DNA of 64,000 nucleotides from Panacagrimonas sp965216845 (GTDB lineage: Bacteria > Pseudomonadota > Gammaproteobacteria > Nevskiales > Nevskiaceae): positions 2,666,001 to 2,730,000 of the forward strand of contig OZ244200.1 of NCBI GenBank assembly GCA_965216845.1, written 5' to 3'. How positions within the stretch are numbered: the first letter of the stretch is position 1; every line of letters starts with the position of its first letter. The notes under the pieces were generated by a model. That model saw only the letters and a list, made by a program, of their open reading frames with translations. It made no database searches and had not been told where the DNA came from. Positions 54,288-62,616 of the stretch are shown here, in pieces. A program made the translations under genes and the position numbers.

Positions 54288-56936
54288 TTGCCGACACCAA
54301 GCGACGCTCGAAAGTCGGCCGGGCCAAATCCGACCGCCGCGCCCTTCGAAGAAGGCCGAATTCTGGAACGCCAACGCCTGCTGGCGTTGGACCAGGGTCA
54401 GCCGATTCTGGTTGCCGAGGCGCCATCGGGATACGGAAAGACTGTTCTTGCGCGGGCCTGGTTTCGTCAGGCAGGTGAAGCCGCGCGCAGCGTCTGGGTC
54501 TCACTGGATGCAGCGGCGCGAGACCCAAGCGTGTTTTTGCAGCGGCTCGCGATCTCGTTCGGCACGCTCGATCATGATGCGCCCCGTGGAATGATCGACG
54601 ACGAGGCCGATCTGGCCGAGCTGTTCGCGCGCCTGGCGGATCACTTCGCTCAAGAATCCAGCACGCTGTATCTGGTCCTCGACGACGCGCATCATCTTGC
54701 CGGAAGCCCAAGCCGGCAGTACTTGAAGCGACTGGTACTCGGTGCCAGCCGTCGCCTGAGAATTTTTCTCACCGTTCAGCCGGTCGCATTGGATATCGGA
54801 CTGAGCGAGCTCACCGACGGTGGTCGCGTTTGCTGGATACACGGTCACACCCTGGCCCTGACCCGCAGCGAACTGCGCGACTTCGCCAAATCCTGTGGCC
54901 ATGACTGCACCGACCAGACGCTGGATTCCCTGATGGCCGCCACCGGCGGTTGGCCAGCATTGGTTCAAATGGCGATGGCGGCCACGCCGCAACAAGGCGC
55001 CCTGGACCTGAGCAGCATCGTGGGGCACGGCGCAATCCGGGAGTACATCTATGAACGCTTCCTGACGCGATTGGATCACCTGGATCAAACGCTGCTCTGG
55101 ACATTGGCCTGCCTGGGCGCCAGCCCAATACGCTTGCTGGGCGATCTGTCCACCCAGTGCAAGGACGTCGACCAACGCATGCCGCGTCTGTATTCGCTGG
55201 GGATCGTGCAAAACGAAGAACCCGCCTCAGAGCCGTCCGTCAGAATTCACCCCCTGATCCGGGAAGCCGTTCTCAAAGTGCTGCCGATGCAGGCGGTGCA
55301 ACAGCGTAGCGAGGTGCTGGCGGCGGCAGCAGACTGGTACCTCAGAAAACAACGCAGAATCGACGCCGTCCGGGCTCTGATCGAGGCCGGGACAAATCAC
55401 CTGGATACCGCCCGTGATCAGTTGATCATCCTGGGCAGGGAATTGATCTTTCGTTCCGGACAGCACCAGACGCTGCTCGAACTCGCCGCGCTTTGGGAGC
55501 AGGCCAGTGGAGAGATCGACGCCGAAATCGACAGCGTCGCGGTGTGGGCGCTGACCTTCCAGCGACGCTTCGCCATGGCTGAAGCGCGACTGGAGCGCTC
55601 GCTTGGCGATCACGGGGCGCACGCGACTTCAGACGCGGCCCAACTTCAAAAAGCGCTGATCGCCGGCTTGGGAGATGATTACCTCAGGGGCGGCAGACTT
55701 GCGCGCCAATGGTTGGAAGCCAAACCGCGAGAACCCTCTTTTTATACCGGACTTGCGCTGACGATCTACGCCTACTCTCTCAAGTGTGATGATCGAATCC
55801 CGGAAGCTTTGGCGGTCACCAGGCAAGCGCATGTCCCCTACACCAAGGTTGGATCCGTGTATGGCACCGTTTGGGCCTGCCTTTCCGGCGCCCTGGCCCA
55901 TGTACGACTGGGGGGTTATCGAGACGCGCTTGCGGAAATAGAACAGGGCTTGTCGCGCTGCGGGGATACGCCCGGCTTTGGCGGCCAACGCGCCATGTTG
56001 CGCGCACTTGAGGCCTTCATTCGATACGAACGCAACGAACTGCCCACGGTGCGTGATCTGCTGGATGCGTCCCTGCCGCTGTTACCCGACCAGGGCATGG
56101 TCGACAGTCTGGTGCTGGGCTATTGCGCGGCGGCGCGTCTGCGCGCATCCAGCGGAGACCTCGGCGCGGCGCTGGATATTCTTTCCGAAGCCGAGCGTTG
56201 CGGACAGCAAAGACGGTTTCGTCGGCTCATTAGCGGGCTCCAGGCCGAACGTGCGCTACTTCTGGCCCGCAACGGCGCACCAGATCAGGCCCGTCAGATC
56301 GTCGAATCCCTACGGTTCCAGGCCGATGGTGATCTTGCTTACGCCGAGTCAGAGCGGGCCAGCAGGCTCCGTGCGCGGCTAGCGCTGGCCGACGGCAACA
56401 TCGCTTTGGCCCGGCAGATCATCGAGCCGGCACTCAAGCAATCATCGGCTGCGGCAAAGCGCTACAAACAGTCCGAGCTGCTGATTCTTCTGGCCATGAC
56501 CTGTGACGCCGCCGGAGACGAAAACGGTGCGTTTTCCGCAATCAAACAGGCGCTGACCATCGCCCGCAGCGAAAACTATCAGCGGGCGTTCATCGACGAA
56601 GGCTCGGAGCTACAGGCGCTACTTCAGCGCTGGATCGCGTCGCCCAAGAACGCCGCCATGCACAAGGCCGAAGTCATCTGGGCCAATCGCATTGTCGGGG
56701 CCAACGCCGGCCAAAGCGCCGCCGGCGACACCCAGGCATTGGTAGAGCCATTGAACAAACGCGAGCAGCAATTGCTTGGGCTGCTTGCCGAAGGACTGAG
56801 TAACGCTGAAATTGCGGCGCAATGCTTCATCACCGAAGGCACCGTGAAGTGGCATCTCCATAACTTGTACGGCAAATTGGGGGTTCGAAGCCGAACCGCC
56901 GCCCTCAGGGCCGCTCGAAGCTATGGCCTGATGTGA
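54288..56936 (+). CDS. MalT-like LuxR-family transcriptional regulator (LAL type)
   Basis: An 882-residue regulator. A STAND-type ATPase occupies the N-terminus, with Walker A APSGYGKT (45-52) and Walker B ending in LDD (131-133); a long helical TPR-like sensor follows; the C-terminal 65 residues are a LuxR helix-turn-helix (KREQQLLGLLAEGLSNAEIA, then GTVKWHLHNLYGKL). The start is a TTG at 54288 with a strong GGGGAGGA site seven bases before; no ATG is available nearby. MalT-type activators bind an inducer plus ATP, then activate nearby genes. It probably controls the desaturase and/or the lipid genes beside it. Confidence 0.92.
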   Translation: MPTPSDARKSAGPNPTAAPFEEGRILERQRLLALDQGQPILVAEAPSGYGKTVLARAWFRQAGEAARSVWVSLDAAARDPSVFLQRLAISFGTLDHDAPRGMIDDEADLAELFARLADHFAQESSTLYLVLDDAHHLAGSPSRQYLKRLVLGASRRLRIFLTVQPVALDIGLSELTDGGRVCWIHGHTLALTRSELRDFAKSCGHDCTDQTLDSLMAATGGWPALVQMAMAATPQQGALDLSSIVGHGAIREYIYERFLTRLDHLDQTLLWTLACLGASPIRLLGDLSTQCKDVDQRMPRLYSLGIVQNEEPASEPSVRIHPLIREAVLKVLPMQAVQQRSEVLAAAADWYLRKQRRIDAVRALIEAGTNHLDTARDQLIILGRELIFRSGQHQTLLELAALWEQASGEIDAEIDSVAVWALTFQRRFAMAEARLERSLGDHGAHATSDAAQLQKALIAGLGDDYLRGGRLARQWLEAKPREPSFYTGLALTIYAYSLKCDDRIPEALAVTRQAHVPYTKVGSVYGTVWACLSGALAHVRLGGYRDALAEIEQGLSRCGDTPGFGGQRAMLRALEAFIRYERNELPTVRDLLDASLPLLPDQGMVDSLVLGYCAAARLRASSGDLGAALDILSEAERCGQQRRFRRLISGLQAERALLLARNGAPDQARQIVESLRFQADGDLAYAESERASRLRARLALADGNIALARQIIEPALKQSSAAAKRYKQSELLILLAMTCDAAGDENGAFSAIKQALTIARSENYQRAFIDEGSELQALLQRWIASPKNAAMHKAEVIWANRIVGANAGQSAAGDTQALVEPLNKREQQLLGLLAEGLSNAEIAAQCFITEGTVKWHLHNLYGKLGVRSRTAALRAARSYGLM

Positions 56937-57040
56937 CCCCTGACGCTTTTCAAACGCCACCCCGCACGCAGCTTCCGCCAATCAATGGTCGATCACTGCA
57001 TCAACGCCCGCTGGCGATACGCTGAAGTATTCGCGGCGCC

Positions 57041-59182
57041 CTAGTTTTTCCAGCGCAGGTCGATCACGCCCAGCACGCTGCGATCCGGCGCCGGCTCGTA
57101 AAAGCGGCCGTTGCCATCGTTGACGATCACCGAACCGACGTGATCCTCGTCAAACAGATTGTCAACGCGCAGCGTCATCTGCGCCGTCAGCTTGCCGAAC
57201 TGGGCGATGTATCCCGCCGCCGCCGCCAACACACCGTATGAGGGCGCGGATTCGGTGTTGGCATCGTTGACCGCCACCGCGTCCACGTAGCGACCTTCCA
57301 GCAGGCTTTGCCATCCGGTCTCGCCACCCCAACGCAGGATGCCGTAAACATGCGATTCGGGAACGCCCGGCAAATCATTGCCCGCGGCAACCACCGTGGT
57401 GGCCTCAAAACAGGGAATGCCGGAGCAGGCGGTATAGGTTTGGCGCACTTCGGCATCCAGCAGCGTATAGGCCAACTCGTACCGCAGACGCGGCAACAGT
57501 TGACCGCCCAACGACAGCTCCGCGCCCTGGCGCCGGGTTTCACCGGCATTGACGAACGTGGATCGGCCGCCTGCGTTTCTGGCCACCACCAGCTCGTCTT
57601 CGGTCTCGGCGAGGAACAGTGCAAGTTGCCCCTGTAGCGCCGGGTGCAGCCGGAACTTGGCGCCGATTTCGCTGTTGTCGGTTTCGGACGCATTCAGGTC
57701 AAAGTTCAGGCCGCTGCCACCGTCGGCGCGATAGGCGATCTCGAACAGGGTGGGCGTTTCAAAGCCTTCGCCGTAAGCGGCATAGAGATGGACGCGCGGA
57801 TCCAGCCGATACAGCGCACCGAACACCGGCGTGGTGGCGGAAAAATCCGTGCTGCCGCCGTCCAGCGGATTTTCATCGGTGACGAAGAAGTCCTGCGAAT
57901 CAAAATTCACCTTGCTGTTGCGCACGCCGGCCAGCAGCGTCACCTGCGCCACCGGGTCCCAGCCCACCTGCAGATACTGGTCAAAGTGATCCACGTCATT
58001 GGTTTCATTGCGCCGCAGCTCGCCGCGAACGCCCAGGGTATCGCCGATGAAATTTTCGAAACCACGCCGATCCTGCGACAACGCCTCATAATTGAGCCCG
58101 GCGACGACAAAAAATGGCCGACCGGACATCTCACCATTGTAGGCCCAGCGCGCATCGCCGCCGTGATACCGCGAGTCCAGATCAATCACCCCACCAGAGT
58201 GCGTTGGGCGCCCTTGAGCGCCGGCCGGGATCGCCAGAAACTGAACCACCTCACGCCGGCCGGTATAGCCGGAAATACGAATTGAATTCGCGGCATCAAG
58301 GCTGTTCTTGTAAACCAGGCCCGCCTGATTCTGCTCCACTGACTTGCGCGTATTGAACTCGGTGGCGCGTGAGGTTGCCTGCCCCGGGTCCTGGTCGAAT
58401 TGCTCGCGGGTCAGACCCAGCGGATCCTGTGTATCCGGCGAGTCAAAGCGATTCAGGACCAGACTGAGGTTTCCAGCGTTGCCGAAATCCCGCGTGAATT
58501 TGCCATTGAAGGAGTCGCGACGGGTTTGGCTGTGATCACGAAAGCCATCGGTATCAAACCGCGTGACGCCGATGTTGTATTGATTGCCCGCCACGGTGCC
58601 GCGAGCGCCAAGGCTCGCACGCCAGGTGTGGTCGTCACCGACGGCGGTACTGGAGCCAAACTCCGGCGCGGGGGTGCCTTCGGCGCTGCTGACGTCAATC
58701 ACACCGCCAGAGGAATTGCCGTACAAGGCGGAGAACGGCCCGCGCAGCACTTCAATGCGTTCGGCCGTGGCCATGTTGAAATGCGAAACCTGACCCGCGC
58801 CATCGGGCTGGGTGGCGGGGATGCCGTCCAGATACAGGCGAATACCGCGAATGCCGAAGGTGGAACGGGCGCCAAAGCCGCGAATGGAAATCTGCGTGTC
58901 CTGGGCGTAGTTCTGCCGGTCACGCGTCAGCAAACCCGCTACGCCGGAAACGGATTCGGTCAGGTTTACGCCCAGGGTATCCGCCCGCGGATCGAGCACA
59001 TCAACCGAAGCCGGAACCTCAAACGTGGACTTTTCGCCGCGAGTGGCGGTGACAGTGATGGTGTCTTGTGCAGCGTGCGCCTTGTCCTGGGCGATTTCAT
59101 CCGCCAGCACGGGCAGGCTCAGTACGGCACACAGGACAACGGTGGGGAATGGAAAGCCGGGGCTTGGCCGTGCAATACGCAT
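57041..59182 (-). CDS. TonB-dependent outer-membrane receptor
   Basis: A 713-residue receptor: signal peptide (to about LADE), a TonB-box-like DTITVTA, a plug with ISIRGFG, GIRLYLDGIPATQPDG and RIEVLRGPFSALYGNSSGGVI, then the 22-stranded barrel. The ATG at 59182, following GGGAG at normal distance, is preferred over one six codons upstream. It belongs to a FecA-like group; the ligand may be an iron chelate or another bulky compound. Palindromes upstream (59201-59221) suggest a dedicated regulator. Confidence 0.93.
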   Translation of the reverse strand: MRIARPSPGFPFPTVVLCAVLSLPVLADEIAQDKAHAAQDTITVTATRGEKSTFEVPASVDVLDPRADTLGVNLTESVSGVAGLLTRDRQNYAQDTQISIRGFGARSTFGIRGIRLYLDGIPATQPDGAGQVSHFNMATAERIEVLRGPFSALYGNSSGGVIDVSSAEGTPAPEFGSSTAVGDDHTWRASLGARGTVAGNQYNIGVTRFDTDGFRDHSQTRRDSFNGKFTRDFGNAGNLSLVLNRFDSPDTQDPLGLTREQFDQDPGQATSRATEFNTRKSVEQNQAGLVYKNSLDAANSIRISGYTGRREVVQFLAIPAGAQGRPTHSGGVIDLDSRYHGGDARWAYNGEMSGRPFFVVAGLNYEALSQDRRGFENFIGDTLGVRGELRRNETNDVDHFDQYLQVGWDPVAQVTLLAGVRNSKVNFDSQDFFVTDENPLDGGSTDFSATTPVFGALYRLDPRVHLYAAYGEGFETPTLFEIAYRADGGSGLNFDLNASETDNSEIGAKFRLHPALQGQLALFLAETEDELVVARNAGGRSTFVNAGETRRQGAELSLGGQLLPRLRYELAYTLLDAEVRQTYTACSGIPCFEATTVVAAGNDLPGVPESHVYGILRWGGETGWQSLLEGRYVDAVAVNDANTESAPSYGVLAAAAGYIAQFGKLTAQMTLRVDNLFDEDHVGSVIVNDGNGRFYEPAPDRSVLGVIDLRWKN

Positions 59183-59200
59183 GAGGTCTCCCAATTTCAT

Positions 59201-59221
59201 ATCGGTTCAACCGATTCGGTT
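59201..59221. promoter_or_regulatory. overlapping palindromes upstream of the TonB receptor
   Basis: ATCGGTT-C-AACCGAT (59201-59215) overlaps AACCGA-T-TCGGTT (59209-59221): three alternating half-sites within 21 bp, ending about 19 bp before the receptor start. This spacing fits a repressor or regulator operator rather than a riboswitch. Confidence 0.55.
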
Positions 59222-59290
59222 TCTAGTTGTTGGCCGACCGGATACAGCGTCCGGGCGAAGGAACGGACAAGCATACGACGCTGGCCGTTT

Positions 59291-59425
59291 TCAGCACAAA
59301 AACAGAGCGCCCATCAACAGCACGGCGCTTGTGGTTGTTGTGCCTTGCAAGCACGGCAAACATTGCGACGCCGTGCAAGCGTTGTTGTTCTGGCAACATG
59401 CGGCACCGGCCAGCGTGGCCAGCAT
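59291..59425 (-). CDS. possible Cys-rich micro-ORF
   Basis: A 44-codon frame from the ATG at 59425 with six cysteines (GAACC, ACTASQCLPC, and a terminal Cys) and a short hydrophobic end; the frame is open upstream for about 30 codons more. No ribosome site is convincing, codon use is mixed, and no family is recognised. It could well be non-coding. Confidence 0.2.
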   Translation of the reverse strand: MLATLAGAACCQNNNACTASQCLPCLQGTTTTSAVLLMGALFLC

Positions 59426-59514
59426 CCCACAGCCCGGCTGGCGCACGCGAACATCAACGGCGCTGACCAGACCGCTTATCCTGCGCCGTCGCCCGTGCGG
59501 ACAAAACGCCTGCT

Positions 59515-60351
59515 TCAGTCCTGAAACCTTGGTGCGCGTTTTTCGCTGAAAGCGGCCATCGCTTCGCTGAGGTCCTCACCCACCAGCATGGCCGCATTCC
59601 AGGTGGCCGTGTAAGTCAAGCCATCTTGAACCGTGTGATCCCGCGCCCATTGCAGGTTGCGCTTGATCCCACGCGCCGTGGCTGGCGATTTTCGGGCGAT
59701 GGACTGCGCCATCTGGCGGGCCGTTTGCATGAGACTGCGCGGGGTTTGCTCGACCCTTGACACCAGGCCCAGCGCTTGGGCGCGATCAGCGCCAAAGGTT
59801 TCTGCGGTATAGCTCAGTTCCGTCACATTGGAATATCCAATCACGTGCGACAGCCGCTGCAGGGTTCCCACGTCGGGCACGACCGCCAGGTCGATTTCCT
59901 TGACACAGAAGCTGGCGTCCGCCGAGCACAGGCGAATATCACAGGCCGAGATCAGATCCACCCCACCACCGATGCAAGCGCCATGGATGGCGGCGATGAC
60001 AGGCGCCGGATAGCGTTCGATGGCGCTGAAACTCGCCTGAAGACGCGAAATCAGATCGAACAAGGCTTCGCGCCCACGGGTTGCGCGATTCGGATCCGCC
60101 ACCAGGCCCCGCAGCTCGGCCAGCATCGACACATCGACACCAGAGCAGAAGTGCTCACCCTCACCGCAAATGATGAGCGCGCGCACCTGAGTTTGGGTGG
60201 CCAGCCATTCCAGGGCCGCTGGAAACGAGCGCCACAACGGGGCGTGAAACGCGTTGGCCCGTTGCGGTCGGTTCAGACGCAGATAGGCGATGGCGTCCTC
60301 AATGTCGATCCGCAGCGAATCAAATTCGGGCAAGGATTCTGCTTGGTTCAT
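59515..60351 (-). CDS. crotonase-family protein, delta(3,5)-delta(2,4)-dienoyl-CoA isomerase-like
   Basis: A 278-residue crotonase. Asp132 (GGGVD), Glu152 (VKEID) and Asp160 (VPDVGTLQRL) reproduce the three acidic residues of mammalian ECH1 with the same spacing, and the KEID/DVGTLQRL block is that of dienoyl-CoA isomerases. Such enzymes move conjugated double bonds so odd-position unsaturated acyl-CoAs can enter beta-oxidation. The start at 60351 is chosen over an open upstream frame; the ribosome site is weak. Confidence 0.9.
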   Translation of the reverse strand: MNQAESLPEFDSLRIDIEDAIAYLRLNRPQRANAFHAPLWRSFPAALEWLATQTQVRALIICGEGEHFCSGVDVSMLAELRGLVADPNRATRGREALFDLISRLQASFSAIERYPAPVIAAIHGACIGGGVDLISACDIRLCSADASFCVKEIDLAVVPDVGTLQRLSHVIGYSNVTELSYTAETFGADRAQALGLVSRVEQTPRSLMQTARQMAQSIARKSPATARGIKRNLQWARDHTVQDGLTYTATWNAAMLVGEDLSEAMAAFSEKRAPRFQD

Positions 60352-60738
60352 GGTGCTCTGTTGCAGCGAATATGACCCATATCCTACCCTTGATGGCCGC
60401 AGGCGAACCCGAACTATAGGTAGGCCATACAAAAGTTGGGGTCACACTGCGTTGATTTTATTGTGTTATTTGATCTCTGCGTCAGCCGTTCCCGCGCGCA
60501 ACGGCAAAACAAGACTTTTGGCAGGCGAAACAGCCACCGCTGGCGGGCATGATGGATGCTGGTCGCAATGCACGAGCTTGGGCGCGTCAGAGCGTGGCAA
60601 GTGCGCCGCAATGCACCTTCCAAGGACGTGGCACAGGTTCCGACTTATCATGATCCGGTGAGCGTGTCGCAGACTGTTCTCAATGGTGACTGGATCCGCC
60701 GGACAAAGACCAGACACCGCTCCGGGAGAAGCCGTCAA
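60352..60738. promoter_or_regulatory. 387-bp divergent spacer, isomerase / acyltransferase operon
   Basis: This region must carry promoters for the minus-strand crotonase and the plus-strand acyltransferases. A -10-like TATAGT on the minus strand (60413-60418) and a small dyad ATATG-ACC-CATAT (60370-60382) lie toward the crotonase start. The plus-strand frame upstream of the acyltransferase start is open but does not look coding. No gene is supported here. Confidence 0.45.
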
Positions 60739-62616
60739 ATGAACATATTTCGCGAAAGCTTTGCCGCCAGTGGCATGGCGCTTCGGCACGAGGCGCGTCG
60801 CTTGACGCGCGATCCACGCATTCTGACGCGGATCGAATCACTGGCCCGGCAACTGGATCGGCCACTGCCACAGGTCACGCGTGATGCCGAATCCCGACTC
60901 AATGAAATGGTCACGGTGCAAAGCGCCACGCATCGCTATCTATGGGACAAGGCGCTGGGCCCGGCACACACCCGCGCCTTTACCGTGGACGCGGATCAGG
61001 CCGCACTGTCGCGCCTGAAAAAGCTCAACAAGCAGTATCCGCTGGTCATTCTGCCCTCGCACCGCTCCTACGCCGACCCCTTCATCATGGCCAAGACCAT
61101 TGTCGAACATGGTCTCAAGCGCACACATATTCTGGGCGGGGACAATCTGAAATTTTTCCCTTTCGCGCCCATCGTGCGCGGCAGCGGCGGGGTATTCATC
61201 CGGCGCCGATTCGGTGACGATGAAATCTACAAGGCGATGGTGCAGGAGTATCTGAGCCATCTGCTGGCCGAAGGCGAGAACATCGAGTGGTACATGGAGG
61301 GCGGCCGTTCGCGCACCGGAAAACTGCGTCCGCCGAAATACGGCCTGCTGAATTACCTGGTGCAAGCCATCAAGAACGGCGCGGCCCGGGACGTGATGCT
61401 GGTTCCCACATCCATTACTTATGACCAGCTGCACGAAGTCCGCGCCATGGCGCAGCAGGAAATCAGCGGATTCAAGCCCAAGGAGGGGCTTTCCTGGTTA
61501 TTGGAATACGTCCGCGGTCAGCAAAAATGGATTGGCGAAGTTCATATCCGTTTTGGTGAAACCATTTCGTTGGCGCAGCGCATTCGTGCCGCCGGAGAAG
61601 ACACCGAGTTGAATCGATACCTGGTGGAAAAAACCGCGTTCGAGGTTTTCCGCCAAATCAACGCCGCCACGCCGGTAACCGCCCAGGCACTGTTGACGCT
61701 GGCCCTGTTGGCGGCGGATCGCGCGCTGACGCTGAATGCGCTTTACCAGCAGCTACAGCACTTTCTGGAATACGCCCGCGCGCGCAGCCTGCCCACCTCC
61801 CAGCTCGAGCCGCTGCGTCATCACCATGGCGTGATGGATACGCTCGAAACCCTGGTCGGCACACAAGTGGTGGATCGCTTTGAAAAAGGCACCGAGCCGG
61901 TTTTCAGCATCAAGCCCGGCCAACACAGCGTGGCGGCCTTTTATCGCAACAGCGCCATCCACTGGTTCATCAATCGCGCGGTGCTGGAGCTGGCAATGTT
62001 CAAGGCTGCCTACAGCGGCGAATCCGATCTGGTCAAAGCCGGCAAACGGGAAACCCTGGCGCTGCGCGACCTGCTCAAGTTTGAATTTATTTTCAGTGAT
62101 CGCGCCGGCTTTCGAACCGAACTGTTGCAGGAGTCGGACTTGTTCGACCCGGACTGGCGCCAACAGATCGCCACCGCCGAACAGCGCCTGAAAATGATTG
62201 AAGCAGCGCCCTTTCTGGTGGCGCACACCGTTTTGCCCACCTTTCTGGAGGCTTACTTCGTACTTGCCGACCGTCTGGCCGCCAAGCCCGCCGGCCACCG
62301 CATCGATCGCGATCAGCTGCTGGATGAATGCATGTCCGTGGGTCAGCAATATGTCCTGCAACGGCGCCTGCGTCACCCGGAATGTTTGTCGCGTGAGCTG
62401 TTCGCCAACGCCTTGCGGCTGGCCGACAACCGCAACCTGCTCAAACCCGGCGGCCCGGAATTGATCCAGGCGCGGGCTGATTTGGCGCGTGAATGTCAAC
62501 AACACGTTGAAGCCGTGAACAACCTCGAAGCCCTGGCGACACGGCGCAACGATCAGGCCGCCGTCACCCATGCGGCCGACCACACCGTAACGGAGGCCAA
62601 CCATGTCGCCGCTTGA
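60739..62616 (+). CDS. PlsB-like glycerol-3-phosphate/lysophospholipid acyltransferase
   Basis: A 625-residue acyltransferase, shorter than classical PlsB (about 800). The HX4D motif is HRSYAD (His108, Asp113); GVFIRRRFG and EGGRSRTG are the later glycerolipid acyltransferase motifs. A GGGAGAAG site precedes the ATG at 60739. It would acylate glycerol-3-phosphate or a related acceptor. The next gene overlaps it by 14 bp, forming an operon. Similar pairs, PlsB2 with a HAD-PlsC protein, are known in mycobacteria. Confidence 0.92.
   Translation: MNIFRESFAASGMALRHEARRLTRDPRILTRIESLARQLDRPLPQVTRDAESRLNEMVTVQSATHRYLWDKALGPAHTRAFTVDADQAALSRLKKLNKQYPLVILPSHRSYADPFIMAKTIVEHGLKRTHILGGDNLKFFPFAPIVRGSGGVFIRRRFGDDEIYKAMVQEYLSHLLAEGENIEWYMEGGRSRTGKLRPPKYGLLNYLVQAIKNGAARDVMLVPTSITYDQLHEVRAMAQQEISGFKPKEGLSWLLEYVRGQQKWIGEVHIRFGETISLAQRIRAAGEDTELNRYLVEKTAFEVFRQINAATPVTAQALLTLALLAADRALTLNALYQQLQHFLEYARARSLPTSQLEPLRHHHGVMDTLETLVGTQVVDRFEKGTEPVFSIKPGQHSVAAFYRNSAIHWFINRAVLELAMFKAAYSGESDLVKAGKRETLALRDLLKFEFIFSDRAGFRTELLQESDLFDPDWRQQIATAEQRLKMIEAAPFLVAHTVLPTFLEAYFVLADRLAAKPAGHRIDRDQLLDECMSVGQQYVLQRRLRHPECLSRELFANALRLADNRNLLKPGGPELIQARADLARECQQHVEAVNNLEALATRRNDQAAVTHAADHTVTEANHVAA

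Larger units (their letters stand above)
59183..59514. promoter_or_regulatory. 332-bp spacer upstream of the TonB receptor
   Basis: It holds a set of overlapping palindromes next to the receptor start (described separately) and one possible Cys-rich micro-ORF (59291-59425). Otherwise I see no gene, and the sequence between enoyl-CoA isomerase and receptor is not clearly coding in any frame. Confidence 0.5.

Noticed and set aside
59201..59514. Cobalamin riboswitch upstream of the TonB receptor
   Set aside because: No B12-box or matching secondary structure was recognised; the region shows simple palindromes instead.
58400..59524. Plus-strand open frame running through the TonB receptor start into the spacer
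   Set aside because: Most of it is antisense to the receptor; the remaining end lacks a ribosome site and any known motif.
60556..60738. N-terminal extension of the PlsB-like protein from an upstream in-frame start
   Set aside because: The extra residues are Arg-rich without family similarity, and a good ribosome site precedes the ATG at 60739.
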